Below the pieces are notes generated by a model that did not search any database, was not told the origin of the DNA, and saw only the letters and a program-made list of their open reading frames with translations. Both the position numbers and the translations under genes were made by a program. Below are positions 6,830-14,181 of a DNA stretch of 24,527 bases, piece after piece. The stretch comes from Prevotellaceae bacterium UBA1710 (GTDB taxonomy: Bacteria > Bacteroidota > Bacteroidia > Bacteroidales > Bacteroidaceae). How positions within the stretch are numbered: the first letter of the stretch is position 1; each line of letters begins with the position of its first letter. The DNA lies in NCBI GenBank assembly GCA_002317355.1, contig DCJC01000071.1:4687-29213 (forward strand). The letters run 5' to 3'.

Positions 6830-7687
6830 ATGGCAAAGAAAAAACGTTGGCATTGTCTTCCCGGTCAGCCTCTCACCGAGATGGATAAGCAGGTGATGTA
6901 CTGGGAGAGTAAGGGTAAGCTCGTGCCTACTCGTGACCTGATTCTTACGGATGAGCAGATTGAGGGCGTTCGTCGTGCTGGTGTTGTGAATACTGGTGTG
7001 CTCGATGAAGTGGCAAAGCACATTCATGCGGGTATGAACACTCAAGAGATTGATGACATCTGCATGCAGTATTGCAAGGATCATAATGCTATTCCAGCAT
7101 GTCTTAACTATGAGGGCTTCCCAAAGTCTGTTTGCACAAGTATCAATGAGGTGGTTTGTCATGGTATTCCAAAGGAAGAGGATGTTCTTGAGGAAGGCGA
7201 CATCATCAATGTTGACTTCACCACAATCGTTGATGGCTACTATGCAGACGCTTCCCGTATGTTCATCATTGGTAAGACTACTCCAGAGAAGGAGCAGCTT
7301 GTACGTGTTGCGAAGGAGTGTCTTGAGATTGGTATGGAAGCAGCAAAGCCTTACGGTTTTGTGGGTGATATCGGTCATGCCATCAAGAAGCATTGCAAGA
7401 AGTACGGCTATGGCATCGTTACAGATCTTTGCGGTCATGGTGTCGGACTTAAGTTCCATGAGGAGCCAGAGGTGATGCACACAGGCTATCGTGGCACTGG
7501 TATGCTTCTCGTTCCTGGTATGGTTTTCACCATTGAGCCGATGATCAATATGAAGTCGCCTAAGGTCTTCATTGATGCAGAGGATGAATATGGTTGGGAG
7601 GTTATCACAGAGGATGAACTTCCATCAGCTCAATGGGAGCATACCTTGCTCATGACAGAGCATGGAGTGGAAATTCTAACATACTAA
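6830..7687 (+). CDS. map: Methionine aminopeptidase, type I
   Basis: This cytoplasmic metalloenzyme removes the initiator methionine from new proteins. All five metal ligands can be placed: Asp129 (NVDF), Asp140 (YADASRMF), His203 (GHGVG), Glu236 (TIEPM) and Glu270 (WEHT). The substrate-binding His111 is in CHGIP. The 285-residue length exceeds the 264 of E. coli because of an N-terminal extension of roughly 30 residues (KKKRWHCLPGQPLTEMDKQ). Such an extension is common in Bacteroidota; it holds one Cys near the start and is not an obvious zinc finger. The gene has its own promoter. A GC-rich hairpin directly follows the stop, and tsaD comes 46 bp downstream. Confidence 0.97.
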   Translation: MAKKKRWHCLPGQPLTEMDKQVMYWESKGKLVPTRDLILTDEQIEGVRRAGVVNTGVLDEVAKHIHAGMNTQEIDDICMQYCKDHNAIPACLNYEGFPKSVCTSINEVVCHGIPKEEDVLEEGDIINVDFTTIVDGYYADASRMFIIGKTTPEKEQLVRVAKECLEIGMEAAKPYGFVGDIGHAIKKHCKKYGYGIVTDLCGHGVGLKFHEEPEVMHTGYRGTGMLLVPGMVFTIEPMINMKSPKVFIDAEDEYGWEVITEDELPSAQWEHTLLMTEHGVEILTY

Positions 7688-7719
7688 GCCCCCTAACCCC
7701 CGAAGGGGGAATTCTTTTA
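7688..7719 (+). terminator. GC-rich hairpin after map (terminator-like, dispersed motif)
   Basis: CCCCC (7697-7701), loop GAA, GGGGG (7705-7709), then ATTCTTTTAT. The C-run/G-run hairpin directly after a stop codon recurs in related form after carB and after the mannanase gene. It could end or weaken transcription before tsaD. Confidence 0.6.
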
Positions 7720-7733
7720 TAGTATTAGAAATC

Positions 7734-8789
7734 ATGGATAAGAAATATATTTTGGCGATTGAGTCGAGTTGTGATGATACTAGCGCAGCTGTGATGGAAG
7801 GGCGTATTCTTCTCTCCAACGTGACAGCTTCGCAGAAGGTGCATGAGGCTTATGGTGGCGTTGTGCCAGAGTTGGCTTCGCGTGCTCATCAGCAGAATGT
7901 GGTTCCTGTTGTGGATCAGGCTTTGAAACAGGCTGGTGTTACAAAGGAAGAGTTGTCTGCTGTAGCTTTCACTCGTGGTCCCGGACTCATGGGCTCGCTC
8001 CTCGTTGGTGTTAGCTTTGCCAAGGGCTTTGCTCGCTCACTCGGTATTCCGATGATTGATGTCAATCACCTTCAGGGACATGTTCTTGCTCATTTCATTC
8101 AGGAAAGGGTAGAGGATGAAACTGCTGAAGGTGGATATAAGATAGTGGATAATGCACCACCATTCCCATTCCTTTGTCTGCTGGTTTCAGGTGGTAACTC
8201 GCAGATAGTCAAGGTGAATGCCTATAATGATATGGAGGTGCTCGGTCAGACTATAGATGATGCTGCTGGTGAGGCAATAGACAAATGCTCAAAGGTGATG
8301 GGCTTGGGATATCCAGGAGGTCCTATCATCGACAGATTGGCTCGTCAGGGAAATCCGAAGGCATATCAGTTTGCTGAGCCGCATATCCCTGGTCTCGACT
8401 ATTCTTTCTCTGGTTTGAAGACATCGTTCCTCTATTCACTTCAGAAATGGGTGAAGGAAGATCCTGATTTCGTTGAGCATCATAAAGAGGATATTGCGGC
8501 TTCACTCGAATGGACAGTCGTTGATATCTTGATGAAGAAACTGCGTCTGGCAGTTAAGCAGACTGGAATAAAGCATGTTGCTGTGGCAGGTGGTGTTTCT
8601 GCCAATAACGGTCTCCGCAATGCCTTCCATGATCATGCCAAGAGATTCGGCTGGACAATCTATATTCCTAAGTTCTCATATACAACCGATAATGCAGCTA
8701 TGATTGGTGTTGTTGGATCGTATAAGCTTCAGGATAAGGAGTTTTGCGGAATAGAGGTTCCTGCATTCTCAAAAGTGACTTTTTCATAA
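7734..8789 (+). CDS. tsaD: tRNA N6-adenosine threonylcarbamoyltransferase TsaD
   Basis: TsaD, with TsaB, TsaE and TsaC, makes the t6A modification at position 37 of ANN-decoding tRNAs. The 351-residue protein has the ASKHA nucleotide-binding fold starting ILAIESSCDDTSAAV. The metal-binding pair is His112 and His116 in NHLQGH, and VSGGNSQIV and VAGGVSANNGLR mark the ATP site. The length is close to the family norm of about 340. It lies 46 bp after map and 31 bp before the cinA-type gene, on the same strand. No promoter is seen, so expression may depend on read-through from map. Confidence 0.97.
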   Translation: MDKKYILAIESSCDDTSAAVMEGRILLSNVTASQKVHEAYGGVVPELASRAHQQNVVPVVDQALKQAGVTKEELSAVAFTRGPGLMGSLLVGVSFAKGFARSLGIPMIDVNHLQGHVLAHFIQERVEDETAEGGYKIVDNAPPFPFLCLLVSGGNSQIVKVNAYNDMEVLGQTIDDAAGEAIDKCSKVMGLGYPGGPIIDRLARQGNPKAYQFAEPHIPGLDYSFSGLKTSFLYSLQKWVKEDPDFVEHHKEDIAASLEWTVVDILMKKLRLAVKQTGIKHVAVAGGVSANNGLRNAFHDHAKRFGWTIYIPKFSYTTDNAAMIGVVGSYKLQDKEFCGIEVPAFSKVTFS

Positions 8790-8820
8790 TGTGGACAGGT
8801 TCCACGATTAAGATAAAACT

Positions 8821-9354
8821 ATGCAATTCGAAAACAAAGTATTAAGTAAAGAGATATTGTTCACTCTCTACGAGACAGGTAAGACTCTCGCAACAGCTGA
8901 GAGCTGCACTTCTGGTAAGGTGGCAGAGTCAATAACTATGATGCCAGGTGCAAGTGCTTACTTCACAGGAGGTATCGTTGCCTATAGCGAGGAGGTAAAG
9001 AAGAATCTTCTTCACGTTTCTGCAGAACTCATTGAGGAAAAGACTGTTGTGTCTGAGGAAGTTGCTGTGCAGATGGCAGAAGGTGTTTGTGATGTACTCG
9101 GTACTGACTATGCTATTGCTACAACTGGTGTTGCTGGCCCTGGTGGTGGTACTCTTGAAAATCCTGTTGGCACAATCTGGATTGCTGCTGGTAAGAAGGG
9201 TGAGATGAAAACCGTTAAACTCATAGAAGATGATGGTCGTGATGTGAATGTCGCTCGTGCAACTTTCCGTGCGCTTCAGCTCCTCCTTGAGGTGTTGAAG
9301 GAAGACTTTCCTCAGCCAGACCTTAGTGAGGTTCCTACACCAGAGGCAAAGTGA
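8821..9354 (+). CDS. CinA C-terminal domain protein (NMN deamidase, PncC family)
   Basis: The 177 residues form a single CinA C-terminal domain. Characterised members remove the amide from nicotinamide mononucleotide for NAD recycling. Recognisable blocks are TAESCTSGKVAESIT near residue 25, YFTGGIVAYS near 47, and ATTGVAGPGG near 100. The N-terminal molybdopterin-binding-like domain of full-length CinA is absent; stand-alone forms like this one are common, so it is not judged a truncation. The last 15 residues are polar and may be disordered. Copy 2 of a dispersed repeat begins about 4 bp past the stop. Confidence 0.93.
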   Translation: MQFENKVLSKEILFTLYETGKTLATAESCTSGKVAESITMMPGASAYFTGGIVAYSEEVKKNLLHVSAELIEEKTVVSEEVAVQMAEGVCDVLGTDYAIATTGVAGPGGGTLENPVGTIWIAAGKKGEMKTVKLIEDDGRDVNVARATFRALQLLLEVLKEDFPQPDLSEVPTPEAK

Positions 9355-9357
9355 TTT

Positions 9358-9578
9358 ACTTTCAGGAGTTCAAGGAGTAGCAAGGACCACGTAGTACAAG
9401 ACGAATGTCTGGATATAACGGTTTGCGTACAACCTTCCGCGATAACCCTATCGTCTGCTTTCCTTGAGCGACGATAGGAAGTCCGATGTTCTTGCTCTGG
9501 CAAGCATCCCAAAGGGCTGAGCGGATAATATCGGAGTATGTGTCAGCGTTACTCCTTGTGCTCCTTGTACTTCTAAGT
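9358..9578. repeat. Dispersed palindromic repeat, copy 2
   Basis: The left end (AGGAGTTCAAGGAGTAGC at 9364-9381, then GTAGTACAAGACGAATGT) and right end (CTCCTTGTACTTCTAAGT at 9561-9578) match copy 1 at 4051-4198. The core is about 70 bp longer and unrelated to that of copy 1. It holds two further hairpins: CCTATCGTC (9447-9455) with GACGATAGG (9470-9478), and CTTGC-tctg-GCAAG near 9490-9503, flanked by GATG and CATC. It lies directly after the cinA-type gene. Confidence 0.85.
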
Positions 9579-9689
9579 GGGACTTCATCACTGTGTAACG
9601 AAAAACAGTTGCTTTTTCACTCGAAAAGAAGAAAGTTACAGGTTTGAGTGCTAAAAAAGGTTAAAATCGGTCTTAAGGCGAAAAGATAT
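9579..9689. other. Gene-free stretch before rpmB
   Basis: With the repeat and promoter it makes up the 418-bp gap between the cinA-type gene and rpmB. I see no gene, RNA or clear site in this AT-rich part. Confidence 0.4.
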
Positions 9690-9720
9690 TTTGTAGAATG
9701 GGAAAAAATGTGTAATTTTG
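9690..9720 (+). promoter_or_regulatory. rpmB operon promoter
   Basis: TTTG (9690-9693), 19 nt, then TAATTTTG (9713-9720): a full Bacteroidota promoter. It implies a leader of about 45 nt before rpmB. Confidence 0.88.
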
Positions 9721-9772
9721 CACCCTGTTTGGAATAAGTATCAATTAACGATTGTAAAAAACAAAGATAGCA

Positions 9773-10036
9773 ATGTCTAAAATTTGTCAGATTACAGGTA
9801 AGAAGGCTCAGATGGGAAACAACGTTTCTCACTCTAAGCACCGCACAAAGCGTAGCTTCGATGTAAACCTGTTTAGCAAGAAGTTCTTCTATGTAGAGGA
9901 GAACTGCTGGATTAGCCTTAAGATTTCTGCCGCTGGTCTTCGCATGATTAATAAGGTAGGTCTTGATGCAGCACTTAAGCAGGCTGTAGCTAAGGGCTAT
10001 CTTGATTGGAAAGATGTTAAAGTAATAGGAGAATAA
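9773..10036 (+). CDS. rpmB: 50S ribosomal protein bL28
   Basis: This 87-residue basic protein of the large ribosomal subunit begins MSKICQITGKKAQMGNNVSH, the L28 signature, followed by HRTKRSF. It is first in a three-gene unit with rpmG (5 bp downstream) and the DUF4295 gene. That order is conserved across Bacteroidota. It has a clear promoter at 9690-9720. Confidence 0.97.
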   Translation: MSKICQITGKKAQMGNNVSHSKHRTKRSFDVNLFSKKFFYVEENCWISLKISAAGLRMINKVGLDAALKQAVAKGYLDWKDVKVIGE

Positions 10037-10041
10037 TCAAC

Positions 10042-10230
10042 ATGGCAAAGAAAGCAAAAGGAAATCGCGTGCAGGTAGTGCTTGAGTGCACAGAGCACAA
10101 GAACAGTGGTATGCCAGGTATCAGCCGTTATATCACAACTAAGAATCGTAAGAATACTCCTGAGCGTCTTGAGTTGATGAAGTACAATCCTATCCTCAAG
10201 AAGATGACTCTTCACAAGGAGATTAAGTAA
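10042..10230 (+). CDS. rpmG: 50S ribosomal protein bL33
   Basis: This 62-residue large-subunit protein contains VVLECTEHKNSGMPGISRY and TTKNRKNTPERLELMKYNP, typical of L33. Only one Cys is present, so it is the zinc-free form, lacking the two CxxC pairs of zinc-binding L33. It lies 5 bp after rpmB and must be co-transcribed with it. Confidence 0.96.
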   Translation: MAKKAKGNRVQVVLECTEHKNSGMPGISRYITTKNRKNTPERLELMKYNPILKKMTLHKEIK

Positions 10231-10254
10231 TTATATAGAATTATTTAAGAGACT

Positions 10255-10413
10255 ATGGCAAAGAAAACCGTCGCATCCCTTCAGACTGGTAAGACTGATG
10301 GTCGTGCATACACTAAGGTAATCAAGATGGTTAAGAGCCCAAAGACCGGTGCTTACATTTTCGACGAGCAGATGGTTCCTAACGAGGCTGTTAAGGCATT
10401 CTTCTCAAAGTAA
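10255..10413 (+). CDS. DUF4295 family small protein
   Basis: This 52-residue basic protein starts MAKKTVASLQTGKTDGRAYT and ends NEAVKAFFSK. It matches what I know of DUF4295, a Bacteroidota-restricted family encoded right after rpmB and rpmG and presumed to be linked to the ribosome. Its exact role is unknown. It lies 24 bp after rpmG. In many relatives ftsY follows; here a terminator and an unrelated response regulator follow. Confidence 0.9.
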   Translation: MAKKTVASLQTGKTDGRAYTKVIKMVKSPKTGAYIFDEQMVPNEAVKAFFSK

Positions 10414-10438
10414 ATTGAATTAACTTTTTATAAATATG

Positions 10439-10488
10439 AAAGAGACTGCATTCAGGCTATAACATAGTTTGATTGTGGTCTTTTTTTT
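10439..10488 (+). terminator. Terminator of the rpmB-rpmG-DUF4295 unit
   Basis: AAAGAGACTGCA (10439-10450) pairs with TGTGGTCTTTTT (10474-10485) over 12 bp, with three G-U pairs. The T8 run at 10481-10488 overlaps the end of the stem. It ends just before the response regulator, which therefore probably has its own promoter. Confidence 0.65.
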
Positions 10489-10497
10489 ATAACTGAT

Positions 10498-11223
10498 ATG
10501 GAGAATTTTAAAGTCATAATAGTAGAGGATGTGCCACTGGAACTCAGAGGTACAGAAGGACTGCTTCGCAATGAAGTGCCTGAAGCAGAAGTGATTGGAA
10601 CAGCAAGTGATGAGACTCAGTTTATCCAGCTTATGCGCTCTGGTAATCCTGACCTTATTCTCCTTGATCTCGGTTTGGGTGGCTCAACAACTATTGGTGT
10701 GGAGATCTGCCGTAGTGTGAAGGATGAGCATCCGGAGATTAAGGTGCTGATCTTTACAGGTGAGATCCTGAACGAAAAGTTATGGGTGGATGCCCTTGAT
10801 GCCGGTGCTGACGGTATCATCCTGAAGACTGGTGAGATGCTGACTCGTGCTGATGTCGTTAGCGTGATGTCTGGCAGAAAGTATGTCTTCAATCAGCCTA
10901 TCATGGATGCAATCGTTGGTTCATTCCGTAAGAATGTAATGTCAACCGTGTTGCGCCAGGAAGCTTCTATTGGTTATGAAATTGATGAGTATGATGAGCG
11001 TTTCCTCCGTCATCTTGCTCTTGGTTATACAAAGGATCAGATTACTGGTCTTAGAGGAATGCCATTCGGAGTTAAGAGTTTGGAGAAGCGTCAGATGGAG
11101 CTTACTCAGAAACTTTTCCCTGGTGGAAATGGCAAGCAGAGTGTGAATGCCGTTCGTCTTGTGACACGTGCATTCCAGTTGCACATCCTTGATCCTGAAA
11201 ATCTGTTCGCGGACGAGGAATAA
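10498..11223 (+). CDS. Response regulator (receiver domain plus C-terminal helical output domain)
   Basis: The receiver domain covers residues 1-120. Acidic residues are Glu10 and Asp11 (VEDV), the phospho-acceptor is Asp57 (LILLDLGL), the switch Thr is 87 (IFTGE) and the conserved Lys is 110 (IILKTGE). Residues 160-235 include FLRHLALGYTKDQITGLRG, which resembles the start of a LuxR/NarL-type helix-turn-helix (growth phase, hydrophobic, TKDQI), but the second half is diverged, so DNA binding is likely and not certain. No histidine kinase lies beside it, so its partner is elsewhere. An inverted repeat follows the stop, and a Wza-like gene with its own promoter comes next. Confidence 0.88.
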   Translation: MENFKVIIVEDVPLELRGTEGLLRNEVPEAEVIGTASDETQFIQLMRSGNPDLILLDLGLGGSTTIGVEICRSVKDEHPEIKVLIFTGEILNEKLWVDALDAGADGIILKTGEMLTRADVVSVMSGRKYVFNQPIMDAIVGSFRKNVMSTVLRQEASIGYEIDEYDERFLRHLALGYTKDQITGLRGMPFGVKSLEKRQMELTQKLFPGGNGKQSVNAVRLVTRAFQLHILDPENLFADEE

Positions 11224-11227
11224 TTGA

Positions 11228-11244
11228 CGAAAATAAAATTTTCG
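11228..11244. terminator. Perfect inverted repeat after the response regulator
   Basis: CGAAAAT (11228-11234), loop AAA, ATTTTCG (11238-11244). It sits 4 bp past the stop, where a terminator is expected, but no T-run follows, so it may instead stabilise the mRNA end. Confidence 0.45.
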
Positions 11245-11273
11245 CCCTTGAAATGCAAATAGTTTGTTGAATA

Positions 11274-11305
11274 TTTGTTTTTCTCAAAAAATAGGAGTAA
11301 TTTTG
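11274..11305 (+). promoter_or_regulatory. Promoter of the polysaccharide-export gene
   Basis: TTTG (11274-11277), 20 nt, then TAATTTTG (11298-11305), with ideal spacing. The start codon is 31 bp downstream. Confidence 0.88.
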
Positions 11306-11336
11306 CAGAAAATTTGCGTAAGATTATAACGAAATT

Positions 11337-12152
11337 ATGAAAATGAATATTAAGAGCTGTCTCAGCATAATGGCTGTATCTATTATGGCTGTGTTATTAA
11401 CAGGTTGTGTATCATATAAGAAAGTTCCATATTTCCAGAATGTAGATAGTGCAAATCTTTCTGCTTCTCGTGGCATTCATGATGTTCGCATCATGCCAAA
11501 GGATGTTCTTTCTATTAGTGTTACAACTCCAGATAGAGAAATTTCTTCTCAGTTTAATCAGCTCGTCTATAATACAATGCAGGCTGGCGGTAGCCGCAGC
11601 ATTAATTCAGGTAGTGGTTCTATGATGCCATATACTGTTGCTGCTGATGGTAATATCAATTTCCCTATTATTGGTAAGGTTAACGTACAAGGACTTACCC
11701 GACGTGAGTGTGAGGATAAGATCGCTGGTCTCGTAAAGCCGTATCTCTCAAACGATATTACTCCGGTTGTAGTTGTTGAGCTCATGACTTCTACTATTAC
11801 TGTTATCGGTGAAGTTGCTCGTCCAGGCGCATTCAATATGAATTCTGAGAAGTACAGTATTCTTCAGGCTCTCGGTGCTGCTGGCGATTTGACTATCTAC
11901 GGTAATCGTGATAACGTTCTTCTTATTCGAGAGAACGCTCAGGGGCAGAAGGAAACTCATCGACTAAACCTCAATGATGCTAACGTGATAAGTTCACCTT
12001 ATTATTATTTGCAGCAGAATGATGTCATCTATGTTGAGCCTAACAAGGCAAAGGCAAAGAACTCTGACATCGGTTCAAGTACTTCACTTTGGTTCTCTGC
12101 AACAAGTATTATGGTTTCATTAGCATCTTTGATGTATAATATTTTGAAATAA
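11337..12152 (+). CDS. Polysaccharide export lipoprotein (Wza-like, Poly_export/SLBB)
   Basis: Members of this outer-membrane auxiliary family form the channel through which capsule or exopolysaccharide leaves the cell. The 271-residue protein has a lipoprotein signal with LLTGC and Cys24 as the lipidation site. The Poly_export domain follows (DVLSISVTTPDREISSQFN near 58-76, then YTVAADGNINFPIIGKVNVQ), and then an SLBB domain (TITVIGEVARPGAFNMN near 153-169). The last 25 residues (STSLWFSATSIMVSLASLMY) are hydrophobic, fitting the amphipathic or membrane-spanning C-terminal helix of the family. Its usual partner, a Wzc-type tyrosine kinase/co-polymerase, is absent here and no glycosyltransferases are nearby. 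A terminator follows directly, so it is transcribed alone. Confidence 0.93.
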   Translation: MKMNIKSCLSIMAVSIMAVLLTGCVSYKKVPYFQNVDSANLSASRGIHDVRIMPKDVLSISVTTPDREISSQFNQLVYNTMQAGGSRSINSGSGSMMPYTVAADGNINFPIIGKVNVQGLTRRECEDKIAGLVKPYLSNDITPVVVVELMTSTITVIGEVARPGAFNMNSEKYSILQALGAAGDLTIYGNRDNVLLIRENAQGQKETHRLNLNDANVISSPYYYLQQNDVIYVEPNKAKAKNSDIGSSTSLWFSATSIMVSLASLMYNILK

Positions 12153-12158
12153 ATAATT

Positions 12159-12205
12159 AGAGTTAATATGGCTCGGATTTGTTCCTTGTCCTATTAACTC
12201 TTTTT
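12159..12205 (+). terminator. Intrinsic terminator after the export gene
   Basis: AGAGTTAATA (12159-12168) and TATTAACTCT (12192-12201) form a perfect 10-bp stem followed by a T-run. It separates the export gene from glmS. Confidence 0.88.
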
Positions 12206-12239
12206 CTAAGATAAAACACGAACAGAAAACAAAAAGATT

Positions 12240-14135
12240 ATGTGCGGAATAGTAGGATACATTGGAACAAAGGATGCTTACCCAATTCTTGTTAAGGGAC
12301 TTAAGCGTCTGGAGTACCGAGGATATGATTCAGCTGGTTGTGCTATGCTCTCAGCTTCAGACGATACTCTTAATGTCTATAAGGCAAAGGGTAAGGTTTC
12401 TGATCTTGAGAATGTTGCTTCTGGCAAAGATATAACTGGCTCTATAGGTATTGCTCACACTCGTTGGGCAACACACGGTATTCCAAGTGAGGTGAATGCT
12501 CATCCACATGTTAGTGAGTCTGGTAACCTTACACTTGTTCACAATGGTATCATTGAGAACTACGGAACTCTCCGTGAGCAGCTTAAGCAGCGTGGTTTCC
12601 ACTTTAAGAGTGAGACTGACACAGAGGTCCTTGTTCAGCTTATAGAATATACTCAGCAGAAACTCAACTGCGGTCTTGGCAATGCAGTTCGTAATGCACT
12701 TCAGGTTGCAATCGGCGCATACGCTATCGCAGTAATAGACAAGCGTTTCCCAAACCAGCTTGTATGTGCTCGTAAGTCATCTCCATTGGCAGTAGGTATC
12801 GTAGAGGATAACTCAGAGTTCTTCCTTGCTTCTGATGCTTCTCCAATTGCAGAATATACAAAGCAGATTGTTTATCTTAAGGATGAAGAGGTTGCAGTCA
12901 TTGAGCGCGGTAAGGAAATGAAGGTGTATAACCTCAACGGTGAGCAGGCTGATGCCGAGGTTAAGGAAGTTGACCTTGATCTTTCAATGCTTGATCACGA
13001 AGGTTATCCTCACTTCATGTTGAAGGAAATCTTCGATCAGCCAAACGTTCTAAAGGATTGTATGCGTGGTCGTATCGTTGAGTCACCATACTCTTCTTGC
13101 ACAATGGGTAAGGATTGCCCGGAGATGGGACTTCAGGTTGTGCTCAGCGCAGTAACCCAGCATCGTCGTGAACTTCTTCGTGCAAAGCGTATCATCATCG
13201 TTTCATGTGGTACATCTTGGCATGCAGGTCTTATCGGAAAGCAGTTGCTTGAGCATTTCTGCCGTATCCCAGTTGAGGTGGCATACGCTTCTGAGTTCCG
13301 TTACAGTAATCCTGTTATCGAGCATGATGATGTTGTGATGGCTATCTCTCAGTCAGGTGAGACTGCTGATACCCTTGCTGCTATCCAGCTTGCAAAGGAG
13401 AATGGAGCAATGGTATTCGGTATCGTGAATGGTGTTGGTTCAAGTATTGCACGTGAGTCAGATACTGGTATCTATATCCACGTAGGACCAGAGATCGGTG
13501 TTGCTTCAACAAAGGCATTCACTGGTCAGGTTACAGTTCTTGTTATGCTTGCCCTCGCTCTCGGTATGGCAAAGGGAACTATTACACAGCAGGAGTACGA
13601 ACAGACAATCAAGGAACTTCTCCTCATCCCAGAGAAGATAGAGAAGGTTCTTAAGCAGAATGATAAAGTCAAGGAAATCTCAGCAAGATTCACCTTCGCA
13701 CATAACTTCCTCTATCTCGGTCGCGGATTCAACTATCCGGTTGCGCTTGAGGGAGCTTTGAAACTGAAGGAAATCTCTTATATCCATGCAGAGGGTTATC
13801 CTGCAGCAGAGATGAAGCACGGTCCTATCGCCCTCGTTGACGAGGAGATGCCTGTAGTCTTCATCGCTACCCATCATCAGTTGTACCAGAAGATTATCTC
13901 AAACATGCAGGAGGTTATCTCCCGCGGAGGTCATATCATAGCTGTTGTTACAGAAGGTGACGAGCAAGTAAAGAATATGGTTGATGAGGTAATTGAGGTA
14001 CCAGAGACTCTTAGTTGGCTTGCACCTCTGCTCAGTGTTATTCCATTGCAGTTGCTCTCTTACCATGTTGCAGTGGCAAAGGGACTCAACGTTGACCAGC
14101 CAAGAAACCTGGCTAAGTCTGTTACAGTGGAATAA
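12240..14135 (+). CDS. glmS: Glutamine-fructose-6-phosphate aminotransferase (isomerising)
   Basis: GlmS makes glucosamine-6-phosphate from fructose-6-phosphate and glutamine, the entry to amino sugars for peptidoglycan and lipopolysaccharide. The 631-residue protein starts MCGIVGYIG, with the nucleophilic Cys2 exposed after Met removal. RLEYRGYDSAG and HTRWATHG mark the Ntn glutaminase domain (1-240). Two sugar-isomerase (SIS) domains follow (SCGTSWHAG near 322, ISQSGETADTL near 366, GRGFNYPVALEGALKLKE near 494), ending LAKSVTVE. It is somewhat longer than E. coli GlmS (609). It leads a same-strand run with the purF-like gene (46 bp), carA and carB. No glmS-type ribozyme was seen in the short leader. 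Confidence 0.97.
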   Translation: MCGIVGYIGTKDAYPILVKGLKRLEYRGYDSAGCAMLSASDDTLNVYKAKGKVSDLENVASGKDITGSIGIAHTRWATHGIPSEVNAHPHVSESGNLTLVHNGIIENYGTLREQLKQRGFHFKSETDTEVLVQLIEYTQQKLNCGLGNAVRNALQVAIGAYAIAVIDKRFPNQLVCARKSSPLAVGIVEDNSEFFLASDASPIAEYTKQIVYLKDEEVAVIERGKEMKVYNLNGEQADAEVKEVDLDLSMLDHEGYPHFMLKEIFDQPNVLKDCMRGRIVESPYSSCTMGKDCPEMGLQVVLSAVTQHRRELLRAKRIIIVSCGTSWHAGLIGKQLLEHFCRIPVEVAYASEFRYSNPVIEHDDVVMAISQSGETADTLAAIQLAKENGAMVFGIVNGVGSSIARESDTGIYIHVGPEIGVASTKAFTGQVTVLVMLALALGMAKGTITQQEYEQTIKELLLIPEKIEKVLKQNDKVKEISARFTFAHNFLYLGRGFNYPVALEGALKLKEISYIHAEGYPAAEMKHGPIALVDEEMPVVFIATHHQLYQKIISNMQEVISRGGHIIAVVTEGDEQVKNMVDEVIEVPETLSWLAPLLSVIPLQLLSYHVAVAKGLNVDQPRNLAKSVTVE

Positions 14136-14181
14136 AGATATAGGAATAGTAAGGATAATAAGTTAGACACAATACACAGAA

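Noticed and set aside
6794..7480. A 228-residue minus-strand protein
   Set aside because: It is entirely antisense to map, which has all catalytic residues and a promoter.
8821..9354. Truncated cinA pseudogene
   Set aside because: The domain is complete, starts at a normal ATG and matches the stand-alone form common in bacteria.
12153..12239. glmS-type ribozyme or riboswitch
   Set aside because: The 87-bp gap is taken up by the terminator of the upstream gene; too little is left for the ribozyme and none of its core is recognised.
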